From Diadophis punctatus similis (Eukaryota; Chordata; Lepidosauria; Squamata; Dipsadidae), in NCBI GenBank assembly GCA_023053685.1, contig JALIGW010000010.1:12130919-12194918 (forward strand): 64,000 nucleotides of DNA. Direction: 5' to 3'. The stretch's first letter is position 1. Each line of letters starts with the position of its first letter. Made by a program: the position numbers and the translations under genes. Below are positions 11,001 through 21,912 of this stretch, in pieces. Below the pieces are notes generated by a model, which searched no databases, was not told the origin of the DNA, and saw only the letters and a list, made by a program, of their open reading frames with translations.

Positions 11001-12404
11001 TAAAATAACAACATCTATCTATCTCAAGTCTTTGGAAGGATTCGATAAGTGGATTAAAATATATCAGGCCCAGCTCTAGCACAACACAGAACTATCTAAC
11101 CAAGTTCTTTATCTGCTTACATTGAATAGACAGAATCTTGCCAGATTAAACATTTACTACTATTCTCCAAAGGACATACCTTGGGAAATTCTAGTGGCTA
11201 TCCTAATTCTCTTCCTCTGTCTCCTATTCAGGTTGTCTTGTCTCTTATCTCACCCCTCTCCTTGGAATGTGTTCCCTCATTCCTGAAAAACTACCACTTC
11301 ATTGTAATGTATCACACACATCTCTCTCTCTGTATGCACCATCCTTTACAAAATGCCAAATCCAGTCTACACATTTGGATGACCATATGACCAACAAAAA
11401 TAATAACCAACTATGATAATGTCACTTGACCCGCAGCAATATGAAAAGATGCCAGATGGGAAGGAAAGTATTCAGATGGACTGCAACAAATATTGTCCCT
11501 AACCACTTTTGCTAGTAGCACTGACTGGAAGGTATTTCCCAGCCACAGAAGAATGTCTGGGGAAGAATCAATGTCTTTGCTGTACAGCTATTTAGCAATA
11601 CAGTATACATATGCTCATTTGTTTATTAATCATATCAATCCATTTACTTCAGCTTAATAAACTATATTGCAGTAGTATGAACAGGCATTTATGTCTGAAT
11701 TATAAGCCAAAAATTCATATTATTATTCCCAGAATTCATAGAAATTATCTATGGAAAACCCACAAATGAAAAATGAATGAAAACATTTCCATTATCCCAA
11801 TATTAGAAGTGGTATCTGTAGCCTTATAATCAGTAACTATTAATAGCATTGCACTCAATCGTACATACATTATTGTAAACTGGCTTATTTCTGGGTTAGC
11901 ATGTTTTGAAAATCAGCTAATTTGTAAACCATGGATTGTCAAAATAGTTTCACATATGATTTATTCAGTAATCACAGTTGTAAGTTAGTGTTATTTGTGA
12001 ACTCAGATGCAATGAATCCAGTCCTCATTGTCCAAGCTGGTGGACATCTGAGTAGAAAATATTTCAGCTTCACCATGAGGAGTATATGAATAAGCATTCT
12101 CCTGAATCTCCCAACATTCGTCTTCACTAGATATCTACTTTCTATTAATATAAAAGAAAGAAGAAACATAAATCTACCCCAATATGCTGATTTTTTAATT
12201 ATTTCTAATTGTACCCAATATGAATCTGCATTTATAAAGCCAAACACTAAATGTTTTCATAAAATATTTGGCACATTCCAAGTATTTAAATCCTGTTAGC
12301 TCAGATTAGAATATAAAGGTATTTTTTTTATCCATATGTATATTAATTTACACTTGCATATATTAAACTGAATTCACCATTTGCCTTTGTTTATAAACAT
12401 CCTT
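8039..12404. other. AT-rich, largely unique sequence
   Basis: No protein-like frame is seen; open frames are below 95 codons and lack family motifs. It includes dispersed-repeat pieces described separately (10680-11405). It could be intergenic or intronic. Confidence 0.5.
10680..11405. repeat. Two partial copies of one dispersed repeat
   Basis: The phrase ATGCCAAATCCAGTCTAAAC plus CTGACTATGAGACCAACCAC (10730-10780) recurs at 11351-11400 as ATGCCAAATCCAGTCTACAC plus GACCATATGACCAACAAAAA. The preceding TATCCCAGGTCCTTGGGAAG near 10692 recurs as TATCTCAAGTCTTTGGAAGG near 11020. They look like old 3' tails of one LINE or SINE family that I cannot name with certainty. Confidence 0.55.
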
Positions 12405-15045
12405 GCTTTGGCAACCTTCAGTCTCGAAAGACTATGGTATCGTGCTCTGGGAAGAGTTTCTAGAAAGAGTTCCTAGAACAGTGTGTGGCTAAAAAGGCCA
12501 ATCCGAGAGTGGCAATCCCTTCCACACTGAGGGCAGATCCATTCCATCCCCTGCCTGGCCCCCAGATTTCTCTGGTTCCGGGACTGCCTCACTGCCTCGG
12601 CCTGCCGAACGAGTGTCTCCTCGAACTGGAGAAGGCCATACTGCGTCTTTAGCCTCCAAGCGGAACGATCAGAGGTCAAGGTTTCCCAGCTGTTAATGTC
12701 CATTCCCAAGGTCCTTAAATCCCTCTTACAGATATCCTTATATCACAGCTGTGGTCTCCCTCTAGGGCGCTTTCCCTGCACTAGTTCACCATACAGGAGA
12801 TCTTTCGGAATCCGCCCATCATCCATTCTCACAATATGCCCGAGCCAGCGAAGACAGTCGCTGTTTCAGTAGTGTATACATGCTAGAAATTCCAGCATGT
12901 TCCAAGACTGCGCTATTTGGAACTTTGTCATGCCAGGTGATGCCAAGGATACTTCGGAGACAACGCATATGAAAAGTATTCAACTTTCTCTCTTGCCGTG
13001 TGTAAAGGGTCCAAGACTCACTGCAATACAAGAGTGTGCTCAGGACACAGGCTCTATAAACCTGGATCTTTGTATGGTCTGTCAGCTTCTTATTAAGCCA
13101 TACTCTCTTTGTGAGTCTAAAGAATGTAGTGGCCGCTTTACCAATACGTTTATTCAACTCAGTATCTAGGGAGAGAGTGTCGGTGATGGTTGAGCCAAGA
13201 TACACAAAGTCATGGACAACCTCCAATTCTTGTGCAAGGATTGTAATATGGGGAGGTAAATCCACATCCTGTCCCATGACTTGCGTTTTTTTCAGGCTGA
13301 TTGTTAATCCAAAATCTTGGCAGGCCTTGCTAAAACAGTCCATGAGTCGTTGAAGTTCTTCGGCAGAATGAGCAGTAACGGCAGCATCGTCAGCGAAGAG
13401 GCAATCCCGTAAGCATTTCAACTGGACTTTAGACTTTGCTCTCAATCTAGAGAGACTAAAAAGTTTTCCGTCTGATCTGGTCCGGAGATAGACTCCCTCT
13501 GTTACAGTTCCAAAAGCATGCTTCAGCATCACAGCAAAGAAGATCCCGAATAGAGTTGGCGCAAGGACACAGCCCTGTTTCACTCCACTTCGAATGTCAA
13601 AGGAATCTGATGTTAAGCCATCAAAAACTACCGTGCCCTTCATTTCCTCATGAAAGGACCTAATGATGTTGAGGAGCTGGGGTGGACATCCGATCTAAGG
13701 GAGGATTTTATAAAGGCCGTCCCTACTAACCAGGTCAAAAGCTTTCGTAAGGTCTATGAACGCTACAAAGAGTGGCTGTCTTTGTTCCCTGTATTTTTCC
13801 TGCAGCTGTCTAAGAGAAAATACCATATCGGTAGTGGACCTGTTTACTCGGAATCCACACTGTGATTCTGGATAGACTCTCTCTGCAAGCACCTGGAGCC
13901 TCTTCAATACGACACGGGCAAGCAGCTTCCCTACCACACTAAGAAGGGAGATGCCGCGGTAGTTGTTACAGTCACCCCTGTCACCTTTGTTCTTATACAA
14001 TGTGATGATATTAGCATCCTTCATGTCCTGCGGTACTCCGCCTTCCCTCCAACAGAGACAAAAGATTGCATGCAATTCCGTGAGGATGATCTCTTTGTAG
14101 CACTTCAAAACTTCGGCAGGAATATATTATCTTTCCCGGGTGCCTTGCCGGAGGCGAGGGAGTCCAGAGCCGTATTTAGTTCCTCTAAGGTTGGCTCATT
14201 GTCAAGCTCCTCCAGGACAGGTAGGCACTCAACACTGTTCAAAGCCTCGTCAGTTATCGTATTTTATCTAGAGTATAACTCAGAGTAGTGCTGCACCCAG
14301 CGTGCCATCTGCTGCGTTCGGTCCTGGATAATCTCACCTGTAGCAGACTTCAAGGGGGCAGACTTCTTCTGTGTTGGTCCTAAAGCCTGCTTGATGACAT
14401 CATACATCCCCTTGATATTACCTGTGTCAGCAGCTATCTGGATCCGAGAGCAAAGCTGCAACCAATAATCATTTGCACATCTCCTGGCGGCCTGTTGGAC
14501 TTTGCTACGAGCAGCTCGCAGAACCTGTAGATTGTGCACGCTGAAGCAGGCTTTATATGCAATCAGCGCTCTCCTTTTTTCCTCGATGACTGGTGTCAGC
14601 TCCTCTGAGTGGGCTTCAAACCAATCTGCTGTCTTTCTGGTCTTCTTACCGAATACTGACAAGGCGGTGTTATAGACAGCATTCTTGAAATATTCCCATC
14701 TTTCGGGTGCATTTGCTTCAGCTGGACCTGGGAGCGTTTCCTCTAATGCATGTGCAAATTCCTCCACTTTGACCTGGTTGCATGTCTTGCTGATGTTGAT
14801 TCGTGATCTTCCTTCCTTCTTCGAGTGATGCAATCTCTTTGTTTGCAGTTTTATTCTGCTGCACACCAAGGAGTGGTCTGTATCACAATCAACACCCTGG
14901 TAGCTACGCGTGATTGTAATACTGGGAAGGTTTGAACGCCTGGTCAGAATCAAGTCGAGCTGGTGCCAGTGCCTCGATCTTGGATGCCTCAAAGAGACTC
15001 TGTGTTGAGGCTTTGTTTTGAAGAATGTATTGCTAAACATCCTAA
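12405..15045 (-). pseudogene. APE-type LINE ORF2 (RTE/Proto-like), decayed
   Basis: Read on the minus strand, four open pieces follow protein order. 15040-14264 holds the end of an apurinic-type endonuclease (HPRSRHWHQLDLIL, then DCDTDHSLV) and the linker. 14108-13695 holds the first reverse-transcriptase motifs (IITLYKNKGDRGDCNNYRGI, then FIDLTKAFD). 13643-12819 holds GVKQGCVLAPTLF, the active-site box LFADDAAVT and the thumb (VYLGSTI, TLLYCSESWTLY). 12709-12473 holds the C-terminus, with a zinc-finger-like CPQCGRDCHSRIGLFSH. Frameshifts separate the pieces. The 3' UTR lies at 12405-12480. The exact clade is uncertain: the C-terminal finger and box spacing fit RTE-related APE LINEs better than L2 or CR1. 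Confidence 0.82.
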
Positions 15046-15059
15046 AAATTGAGTATATA

Positions 15060-15477
15060 CCGTATTTTTCGGAGTATAAGATGGACCTTTTTCTCCCCTA
15101 AAAGTGGGTGAAAATTTAGATCTTATAGACCGAATACAGGCGTTTTTGGCCTTCCGAACCCTCCACGTGTCACGTTTTCGCCCTCCCAGGCCCCCTGAAG
15201 CACTCCCAGGCCCCCTGAAGCACTCTGCAGTGCTATGCATGGCACGTTTTCACCAAAAACAGGCCCATTTTTGGCCTGCAGAGTGCTTCTGGGGGCTGGG
15301 GAGGGTGAAAACGTGACGCATGGAGGACTTGGGAGCCCCAAAACGGACCCGTTTTTTGGAAAAACGGGCCGTGTGGAGCACTGCAGAGTGCTTCTGGGGG
15401 CTGGGGAGGGCAAAAATTATTTCTTTCTTGTTTTCCTCCTGTAAATTTAGGTGCATCTTATAGTCCGAAAAATACGG
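15060..15477. mobile_element. TA-flanked MITE with CCGTATTTTTCGG termini
   Basis: It starts CCGTATTTTTCGGAGTATAA and ends TATAGTCCGAAAAATACGG, with TA at both flanks (15058-15059 and 15478-15479). This fits a Tc1/mariner-type non-autonomous element. The interior is GC-rich with repeated CCCCAGAAGCACTC-like blocks and has no transposase. Relatives are at 24897-26356 and, as one end only, 48290-48373. Confidence 0.85.
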
Positions 15478-15741
15478 TACTCATTTCATTGGTCTACCTA
15501 TTCCATTCTAATGTTTAAAAACTTCCACTGTGACAATTGTTCATGTCTGTTTTTCATTTTATCCAGTTACCAATAAATAATAAAACATCTCTTTTCATCC
15601 AATGATTGCTCAGTTTGTTCAGGAGTTTTTTTTATAAGGAACTTCATTAAAATGCTTTTGAAAGGCCAAATAGACAATATACAGTATATTCAAATTATTT
15701 TATCCTTGTGCGTCTTCATATTCTCAAAGCCGTAATAGGTT

Positions 15742-16215
15742 TGTTAATGTATTAGCAGAGTATTCCTTGTGTTACCAAGGTTGTGCATACAGAAACGTTT
15801 AGATTGAGATCAGTTGTGAATAAGTACTCAGCCACACACAGATACACTAACTTGAATTAAAATTTACTTTAAGAAATAGCATTTTCCTATAAACAGTCCA
15901 AAGTCATACACTTAATAGTCATAATGACAATCCAAGTATTATCCAGTACAAGTACATTTTAGCTATAATACATAACTACAACACAGAGAGAAATGCAGAG
16001 CATACATACTCTAGGCCTTGCTCTAATGAGTAGCAGAGAACACACTAAGTAGTAGAGACCAAAGACAAACAGAGAGGGACTCCCATAGAAATAAGCTGTG
16101 AACTCTAGCTCCCTCTTGTGGCAGTCTGCAACACCTAAGCTAAACAGACTTATAGCTGTTAAAAGCTAGACATATATTGTTCTATCCAATATTAGTTATG
16201 GTCAGAGACCTAACA
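15742..16215 (-). repeat. 3' LTR of copia copy 1
   Basis: 474 bp. On the minus strand it begins TGTTAGGTCTCTGACC and ends ATACATTAACA, giving TGTTA..TAACA inverted termini. It carries the polyadenylation function of the element. I saw no difference from the 5' LTR at 20217-20690. Confidence 0.95.
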
Positions 16216-16226
16216 TTCTCCCCTTT
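16216..16226 (-). promoter_or_regulatory. Polypurine tract of copia copy 1
   Basis: On the minus strand AAAGGGGAGAA lies directly before the 3' LTR. This is the RNase H-resistant primer for plus-strand DNA synthesis in LTR elements. The same sequence precedes the left LTR of copy 2 at 40637-40647. Confidence 0.85.
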
Positions 16227-16248
16227 GGGTAGATCAATATATAATACC

Positions 16249-19200
16249 TTACATCTTTAAACCATAGTTTTCACAACACTCTTTGTGTTTAATTGCACCT
16301 TGCGCTTTAGTGAAATGATCTGCAATATTCTGTTCAGTCATGCAGTATTCCAACTTAACCATTTTATTTTGAACACATTGTCTAACATTCAGATATCTCA
16401 AATCAGTATGTTTCGACCTTGTTTTCACAGCTAAACTATTAGCCATACTAATGGCAGATTGATTGTCTTCATACACAATAAATGGCTCCTGTACAGTAAT
16501 TCCTATATCCTTTAACAATTGTTTATAATATACCAATTCTGTACACATTAATGATAAACTCGAGAATTCTGCTTCCATAGTGGATAAACTAATATGTTGT
16601 TGCCTAATAGATTTCCACCCTATTAAAGCATTACCCAACATTACCACTATACCTGATGTTGATTTGCGAGTCATTGCATCAGTAGCAAAACTTGCATCAG
16701 CATATGCAGATAACACTAATTCATTTCTCGGTTCTAAATATAAAGAATAATGTATTGTGTGCTTTAGATATCTAAGTATTCGTTTAGCTGCTTGCCAATG
16801 CCTTTCATTTGGTTCAGCATTATATCTAGCCAGTTGATTTACGCTGTAAGATATATCTGGCCTAGACCAATTACTCAAATATGAGAGACTACCAATTAGA
16901 GACTGATATATCTCCTTATCAAACACAGGACATTTAGTATCACTATTTGTAAATCCCTGATCCATTGGTGTCTTAGCAGTTTTACAATTCTCCAGGTTAT
17001 ATCTTTTTAACAATTGGCTAATCTTCTTAGCTTGCGAAATTTTGAATCCTCTATTTGTCTTCATTATATCAAGACCCAAATAATGTTTAATTTCTCCTAA
17101 ATTTCTAATCTTGAACTTTCTTTGTAATTCAGAAACAATATCATTTGCTTCTTGTTCAGTCTTTGTTATAATCGCTATATCATCTGTAAATAATAGCAAC
17201 AGAGAAATCAAACCATCTTTCTCTCTCCTAAATAAACAAGGATCAGCTATACCAGCTTTAAAATCCATGGAAACTAATTCTTTTACAATGCATTTATTCC
17301 ATTCATAACCTGATTGCTTTAAACCATAAAGACTTTTCTTTAATTTCCAATAATCATTTTTTCCATCACCTTTTAAACCTAATGGCTTTCTCATATAAAT
17401 GGTATGTTGTAATGGTGCATGTAGATATGCAGTTTCGACATCTACATGATTAATTATGCATTTATTTTTAGCTGCCCAAACTAATGCTCCTCTCAATGTA
17501 TTTGCTCTCAGACTAGGTGCAAATACCTCATCATAATCCTTATCTGATTGAGCAAATCCCTGAGCAACTAATCTTGCTTTATGGGTAACAGTGCCATCCA
17601 CACCAGTCTTTAATTTATACACCCATCTGCAACCTATTGCACGCTCACCTGGTGGTAACCTTACATCTTCATATACCTCAAGATCCTTTAAAGATTTTAA
17701 TTCCTTATTCATAGCTTCCTGCCAAGCTACCTGTTCCTTTGTTGGATACAGCTTAAGTTCATTATAATTAGACGGTTCCACATTAATCTGGCATACAATA
17801 CTTGCCTGATATCTATCAGGTGGACGTCTCTCCCTAGTCGACCTCCTAGGCAATTTAGTACAAGTTGTTGGAATTTCCTCTTCCTTTTCCTCCCCTATCG
17901 AAGTATCTTCTACATCATCCATAGATGGTTCCTCTATTGAGGATTCTTTCACTATCCTATCATCAGTACTATTCTTATTAGAATCATCAGGAAACAATGG
18001 ATCATCAACAACAATACTATCTTGTTCCTTGTATTCCTGTTCCAGTTTACTCCATCCAACATGCTCAAGGAATTTAGCACTTGCACTACAATATACTCTA
18101 GTAGTACCTGACTCCCAGAATCTAAATGATCTATGATTAGATTCATACCCTACAAAACATAATTTCCGTGCTCTATGTTGTCCCTTTCGCCTTACTTGTG
18201 TGGGAATATGCACCCATGCTGGTGCACCAAATGTATGCAAATAACTAAGATTTGGTTTCCTACCATACCAACGAGTAAATGGCAATTCACCAGTTGTTGC
18301 ATTCACTACATTGTTCAAAACATGGTTAGCACACATTATAGCTTCACCCCAGAGCCTCTCTGGTAAACCAGAATCTGAAATCATGGTTCTAGACATAGCC
18401 TGTAATGTCTGACCTCTACGTTCAATATGCGCATTATGTTGTGGCCGAAAAGGAGCAGAACGCTTATGTTCAATACCAGCTCTCTTTAGCATATCTTCAA
18501 ATCTCTTATTGGTAAACTCAGTACCATTATCTGTTACTAAACTAACCAGTTTCTTTTTCATTTTTCGTTCAACAAACCTTAACCAGTTTACAAAATGCTG
18601 ATATGTTTCTGTTTTTGTTTTCATCAGATAACAGAAACCATATCTAGAAAAATGATCAACTATGCTCAATATATAACAGGCTCCACCTAAACTGGGTTTC
18701 TTAGGGGCAATGAGATCAGCAAATACAACCTCTAATGGTTCCTTGGTTTTAAATCCATTTAACCTGTTTGCAGGAATTACCTTGCTTTTTTCCTGATTGC
18801 AAGCATTACAATTTAAATATCTTGCACAAGGTTTTAATTTTATACCATTAGATAACTCAACAGTTTTCTTTAAAATTTTGAAATTTAAATGTCCCATACG
18901 TCTATGGAGCAAATGAATACATTCATCATGAGGCTTTCTCTTTTCATAAACTGAATTAGCCTTATTTAATGGACTATCGTGGATAATGTATAAGCCATCA
19001 TGCAATCTTGCAGTAACTCTTTTACCTTGTTTTTCAATTAAACATTTATCTCCCTGAAAAGTTACCACAAACCCTGCTTTTACCAATTCTCTGACAGATA
19101 GTAAGTTATTTTTAAGGTTAGGTACATATAACATTGGTAAACTTTCATTAATACATGAACAATATGCATTACCTTCTCCAGATACTCTCAATTTCCAGCC

Positions 19201-20193
19201 ATTTGCTAATGATACATGTTGGTTACTTTTAGTCATATTAACAAATCTCTCTTTACTTTTAGTTATACACTGAGATGCTCCACTGTCTATTATCCAGATA
19301 TCATGGCTTACAGTTTTATTTGTACTTGATATAGCTACACTAACATCATTATAAGCTCTCTGCATATTACTAGCATTCTGCTTTTTACCCTTTTTACAGA
19401 ATCTGGCTATATGACCTTTAGCCCCACAAGAATAACATTTCCTAACAATATAGGCAGTTGAAGACCGTAGTTGTTTCTCTCTCTGTGGTTCTTCCTGTGG
19501 TTGTTTCTCTCTCAGTTGTTTTCTATCTTGCCTTCTTCTAGACTCTTCTAACAGTCTTCCTATTATGCCAGTCAATGTCAGTTCATCTCTGGTCAAAACT
19601 TCCAGTGAAGACACATAATCATCATAAGAGTCATCCAAAGAAGAAAGAATAATATAAACTTGATGCAACTCTGAGAAAATCAGTTCTTTTTCATGTAGCT
19701 CTTGTAATGTTCTCTTCATAAACTCCAAATGAGCTAACATGTCATCACCTTTTAACAAACGTGCTCTGAACAGTTTACGTGTAAGGTGTATGTGCGCACC
19801 AACACTATCACGAACATAAAGTCTCTTTAAGGTACTCCAACACTTGGCAGCAGAATCTTCACCATGAATATGGACCAGTTGCTGATCACTCAGTGTCAGT
19901 CCAATAATACTAAGAGCCTTTTCATTATCCCGGTTAAAGGCAGCTATTTTCTTCTTATCTTCATCATTTGTTGGATCCCAAGCTGTTATATCAGGTGGAT
20001 TATTAACCACAGTCCATAATCCTTCTTTATGCAAAAGTAAGCTGCACTTCATAGACCAGGAAACATAGTTAGTTCCATCTAACCTGGTTATCAGGGATAA
20101 GCTAGTTGACTGTTCTTGTGCCATTGTTAATTTAACAGTAAACCACAAGTTAGCTGTCTGAGTATGAAACTGAATATTCACACTAACTCTCAA
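16249..20193 (-). CDS. Copia gag-pol polyprotein, intact
   Basis: One uninterrupted frame of 1314 codons. The likely true start is the second methionine (MAQEQ, codon 24, at 20124), giving 1291 residues. In order: a copia-type gag (LITRLDGTNYVSWS near 35-48) and zinc knuckle CYSCGAKGHIARFC (253-266, CX2CX4HX4C). Then protease with DSG at 303-305, and integrase with an HHCC region near 420-465 and catalytic D493, D555 and E591 (DD35E). Reverse transcriptase has FTDD at 1002-1005, and RNase H has YADASF, STMEAEF and EDNQSA. The order protease-integrase-RT-RNase H defines Ty1/copia; gypsy has integrase last. All key residues are present. The product would form particles, copy the RNA and integrate the cDNA. 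Function is inferred from intactness. Confidence 0.96.
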   Translation of the reverse strand: MRVSVNIQFHTQTANLWFTVKLTMAQEQSTSLSLITRLDGTNYVSWSMKCSLLLHKEGLWTVVNNPPDITAWDPTNDEDKKKIAAFNRDNEKALSIIGLTLSDQQLVHIHGEDSAAKCWSTLKRLYVRDSVGAHIHLTRKLFRARLLKGDDMLAHLEFMKRTLQELHEKELIFSELHQVYIILSSLDDSYDDYVSSLEVLTRDELTLTGIIGRLLEESRRRQDRKQLREKQPQEEPQREKQLRSSTAYIVRKCYSCGAKGHIARFCKKGKKQNASNMQRAYNDVSVAISSTNKTVSHDIWIIDSGASQCITKSKERFVNMTKSNQHVSLANGWKLRVSGEGNAYCSCINESLPMLYVPNLKNNLLSVRELVKAGFVVTFQGDKCLIEKQGKRVTARLHDGLYIIHDSPLNKANSVYEKRKPHDECIHLLHRRMGHLNFKILKKTVELSNGIKLKPCARYLNCNACNQEKSKVIPANRLNGFKTKEPLEVVFADLIAPKKPSLGGACYILSIVDHFSRYGFCYLMKTKTETYQHFVNWLRFVERKMKKKLVSLVTDNGTEFTNKRFEDMLKRAGIEHKRSAPFRPQHNAHIERRGQTLQAMSRTMISDSGLPERLWGEAIMCANHVLNNVVNATTGELPFTRWYGRKPNLSYLHTFGAPAWVHIPTQVRRKGQHRARKLCFVGYESNHRSFRFWESGTTRVYCSASAKFLEHVGWSKLEQEYKEQDSIVVDDPLFPDDSNKNSTDDRIVKESSIEEPSMDDVEDTSIGEEKEEEIPTTCTKLPRRSTRERRPPDRYQASIVCQINVEPSNYNELKLYPTKEQVAWQEAMNKELKSLKDLEVYEDVRLPPGERAIGCRWVYKLKTGVDGTVTHKARLVAQGFAQSDKDYDEVFAPSLRANTLRGALVWAAKNKCIINHVDVETAYLHAPLQHTIYMRKPLGLKGDGKNDYWKLKKSLYGLKQSGYEWNKCIVKELVSMDFKAGIADPCLFRREKDGLISLLLLFTDDIAIITKTEQEANDIVSELQRKFKIRNLGEIKHYLGLDIMKTNRGFKISQAKKISQLLKRYNLENCKTAKTPMDQGFTNSDTKCPVFDKEIYQSLIGSLSYLSNWSRPDISYSVNQLARYNAEPNERHWQAAKRILRYLKHTIHYSLYLEPRNELVLSAYADASFATDAMTRKSTSGIVVMLGNALIGWKSIRQQHISLSTMEAEFSSLSLMCTELVYYKQLLKDIGITVQEPFIVYEDNQSAISMANSLAVKTRSKHTDLRYLNVRQCVQNKMVKLEYCMTEQNIADHFTKAQGAIKHKECCENYGLKM

Positions 20194-20200
20194 TATCTCT

Positions 20201-20214
20201 CTGGGCCCATAACC
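20201..20214 (-). promoter_or_regulatory. Primer-binding site matching initiator tRNA-Met anticodon arm
   Basis: On the minus strand GGTTATGGGCCCAG lies two bases after the 5' LTR. It is complementary to CTGGGCCCATAACC, the anticodon stem-loop of vertebrate initiator tRNA-Met, not to a tRNA 3' end. Drosophila copia is known to use such a half-tRNA primer. The same site is present in copy 2 (44409-44422). Confidence 0.85.
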
Positions 20215-20216
20215 AG

Positions 20217-20690
20217 TGTTAATGTATTAGCAGAGTATTCCTTGTGTTACCAAGGTTGTGCATACAGAAACGTTTAGATTGAGATCAGTTGTGAATAAGT
20301 ACTCAGCCACACACAGATACACTAACTTGAATTAAAATTTACTTTAAGAAATAGCATTTTCCTATAAACAGTCCAAAGTCATACACTTAATAGTCATAAT
20401 GACAATCCAAGTATTATCCAGTACAAGTACATTTTAGCTATAATACATAACTACAACACAGAGAGAAATGCAGAGCATACATACTCTAGGCCTTGCTCTA
20501 ATGAGTAGCAGAGAACACACTAAGTAGTAGAGACCAAAGACAAACAGAGAGGGACTCCCATAGAAATAAGCTGTGAACTCTAGCTCCCTCTTGTGGCAGT
20601 CTGCAACACCTAAGCTAAACAGACTTATAGCTGTTAAAAGCTAGACATATATTGTTCTATCCAATATTAGTTATGGTCAGAGACCTAACA
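20217..20690 (-). repeat. 5' LTR of copia copy 1
   Basis: 474 bp; it holds the promoter for minus-strand transcription. It runs TGTTAATGTATTAGCAGAG..GAGACCTAACA on the plus strand, with the TSD AGGTT immediately to the right. Confidence 0.95.
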
Positions 20691-20843
20691 AGGTTAATGA
20701 GATTTGTCCTTCTATATTTTAACACTTTTATCTACAATTACACTCTTTACAGACAAATAGATCCAGAATATAATGGAACTTTTATTTCTGGCTTATCTGG
20801 ACAAAGGCCTCTGATAAAACAGCAAGGACTAGATTCCTTATAC

Positions 20844-21912
20844 CAGGAGTCTCAAACTTGATTTTATTGAGAGGCGCATCAGGGATGTGGTTGACTTCGG
20901 GGTGTGTGGCTGGGGTGGGCGTGGCCAGCTTGACATTGCTCGTGTCGGGGGGCACCTTTGGTGGCCTGAGTGGGGCTGGGAGGGATCCATTGTTTCCAGC
21001 AGAGGAATGTGAGACCAGGGCAAGCGCCAAACTCTTGTCCACCAGAGGAGCCTTGCTGTCCATCTCAGGCTACATGGAGGACCCCCAGATGGTGGCGCAG
21101 GATGCCCGGACCCTGGGCAGTGAAGGGCAAGCACCCAGCCCAGACCTCGAGTTCCCAGGGCACCGGAACCCCACAGCCCAGCCCAGCCCCACTTCTCTAA
21201 GTGGGCGCCTGGCTGCATTTACCTCCTCCTCGAGGCTGCTGCTGCTATGCTCACTCTCCTTGGCCAGGTTGCTCATGGTATGTGCAGGAGGGCAAAGTGC
21301 GTGGGTCAGAAGAAGGCTCACTCCCTCTTCTTGTGAGGAGAACCAGCTTTTTAACCAAAGCATCCACAGCTATAGCTTTTTAACCAAAGCATCCTCAGAC
21401 CACCAGGAGAGGAGGGGGCAAGGGGATGGCAAAAGGGAAGCAGGGCTGCTGGTGGCCAAGTGCTAAGACAGAACTTCCCTGACCCTTCCTTGCTCTCATA
21501 ATCTCCTTCCTTCCCTCTCTCCATCCCTCCTCATCTCCATCTTCCTTCCTTCTCCTTCCCCCCTTCTTCTTCCTTCTCCTCCCTTTCCCCCCACTCTTAC
21601 TCCTCCAATCCCTACCCCCGTGATGGCGACCCTATGGCACGCGTGCCACAGGTGGCACGCAGAGCCCTCTCTTGCACGCACCTGGGGGACGGGATGGGGG
21701 CGGTCCCTTGCTGGCTCCAGGATGGCCCCGTGGGTGAGATCTAAGGCTGACTGCGTTCCGGCCTGGATGGCTGCCACCAGGTTGTAGCTCAGTACCGAGT
21801 TGGCCTGGGCCGGGCAGAGGCGCCACGGCCCAGTCCTTCACTGTTTCCAGGGCAGCCCCGTGGGCCAGATCTAACCGGATCTGACATGTGGGCCTTGTGT
21901 TTCACATGTCTG
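20844..21912. mobile_element. 1.07-kb hAT-bounded element with gene-like insert
   Basis: Ends are CAGGAGTCTCAAACTTGATT and TGTTTCACATGTCTG, flanked by the perfect 8-bp TSD CCTTATAC (20836-20843 and 21913-21920), so this is one hAT-type insertion. The interior is GC-rich. It contains an exon-like segment on the minus strand (21223-21276), pyrimidine-rich (CCTT)n sequence at 21485-21600, and at 21619 the start of another hAT-like terminus (CGTGATGGCGACCCTATGGC). The stretch 20990-21520 is shared, inverted and diverged, with 60590-61080. No transposase is visible. Confidence 0.82.
21223..21276 (-). other. Exon-like segment with splice-donor-like GTAAAT
   Basis: On the minus strand an ATG opens 18 codons, MSNLAKESEHSSSSLEEE, followed directly by GTAAAT, which resembles a 5' splice donor. 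The relative at 60783-60836 reads RNNLAKESEQSSSSLDEE followed by GTAAGC. Retention of frame, serine run and donor in two diverged copies suggests a former exon carried by the repeat. I do not recognise the parent gene. In copy 2 the ATG is AGG, so initiation there is lost. Confidence 0.45.

Larger units (their letters stand above)
15742..20690 (-). mobile_element. Complete Ty1/copia LTR retrotransposon (copy 1)
   Basis: A 4949-bp element with 474-bp LTRs at 15742-16215 and 20217-20690, bounded by the 5-bp TSD AGGTT (15737-15741 and 20691-20695). By eye the two LTRs are identical along their whole length, which implies a very recent insertion. A single open gag-pol frame, a primer-binding site and a polypurine tract are all in their expected places on the minus strand. 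Copia elements are sparse in vertebrates compared with Ty3/gypsy and LINEs. A second, disrupted copy of the same family lies 20 kb to the right in the same orientation. Confidence 0.95.

Noticed and set aside
17111..18366. Plus-strand frames within the copia element
   Set aside because: They are antisense shadows of the gag-pol frame; the same shadows recur in copy 2.
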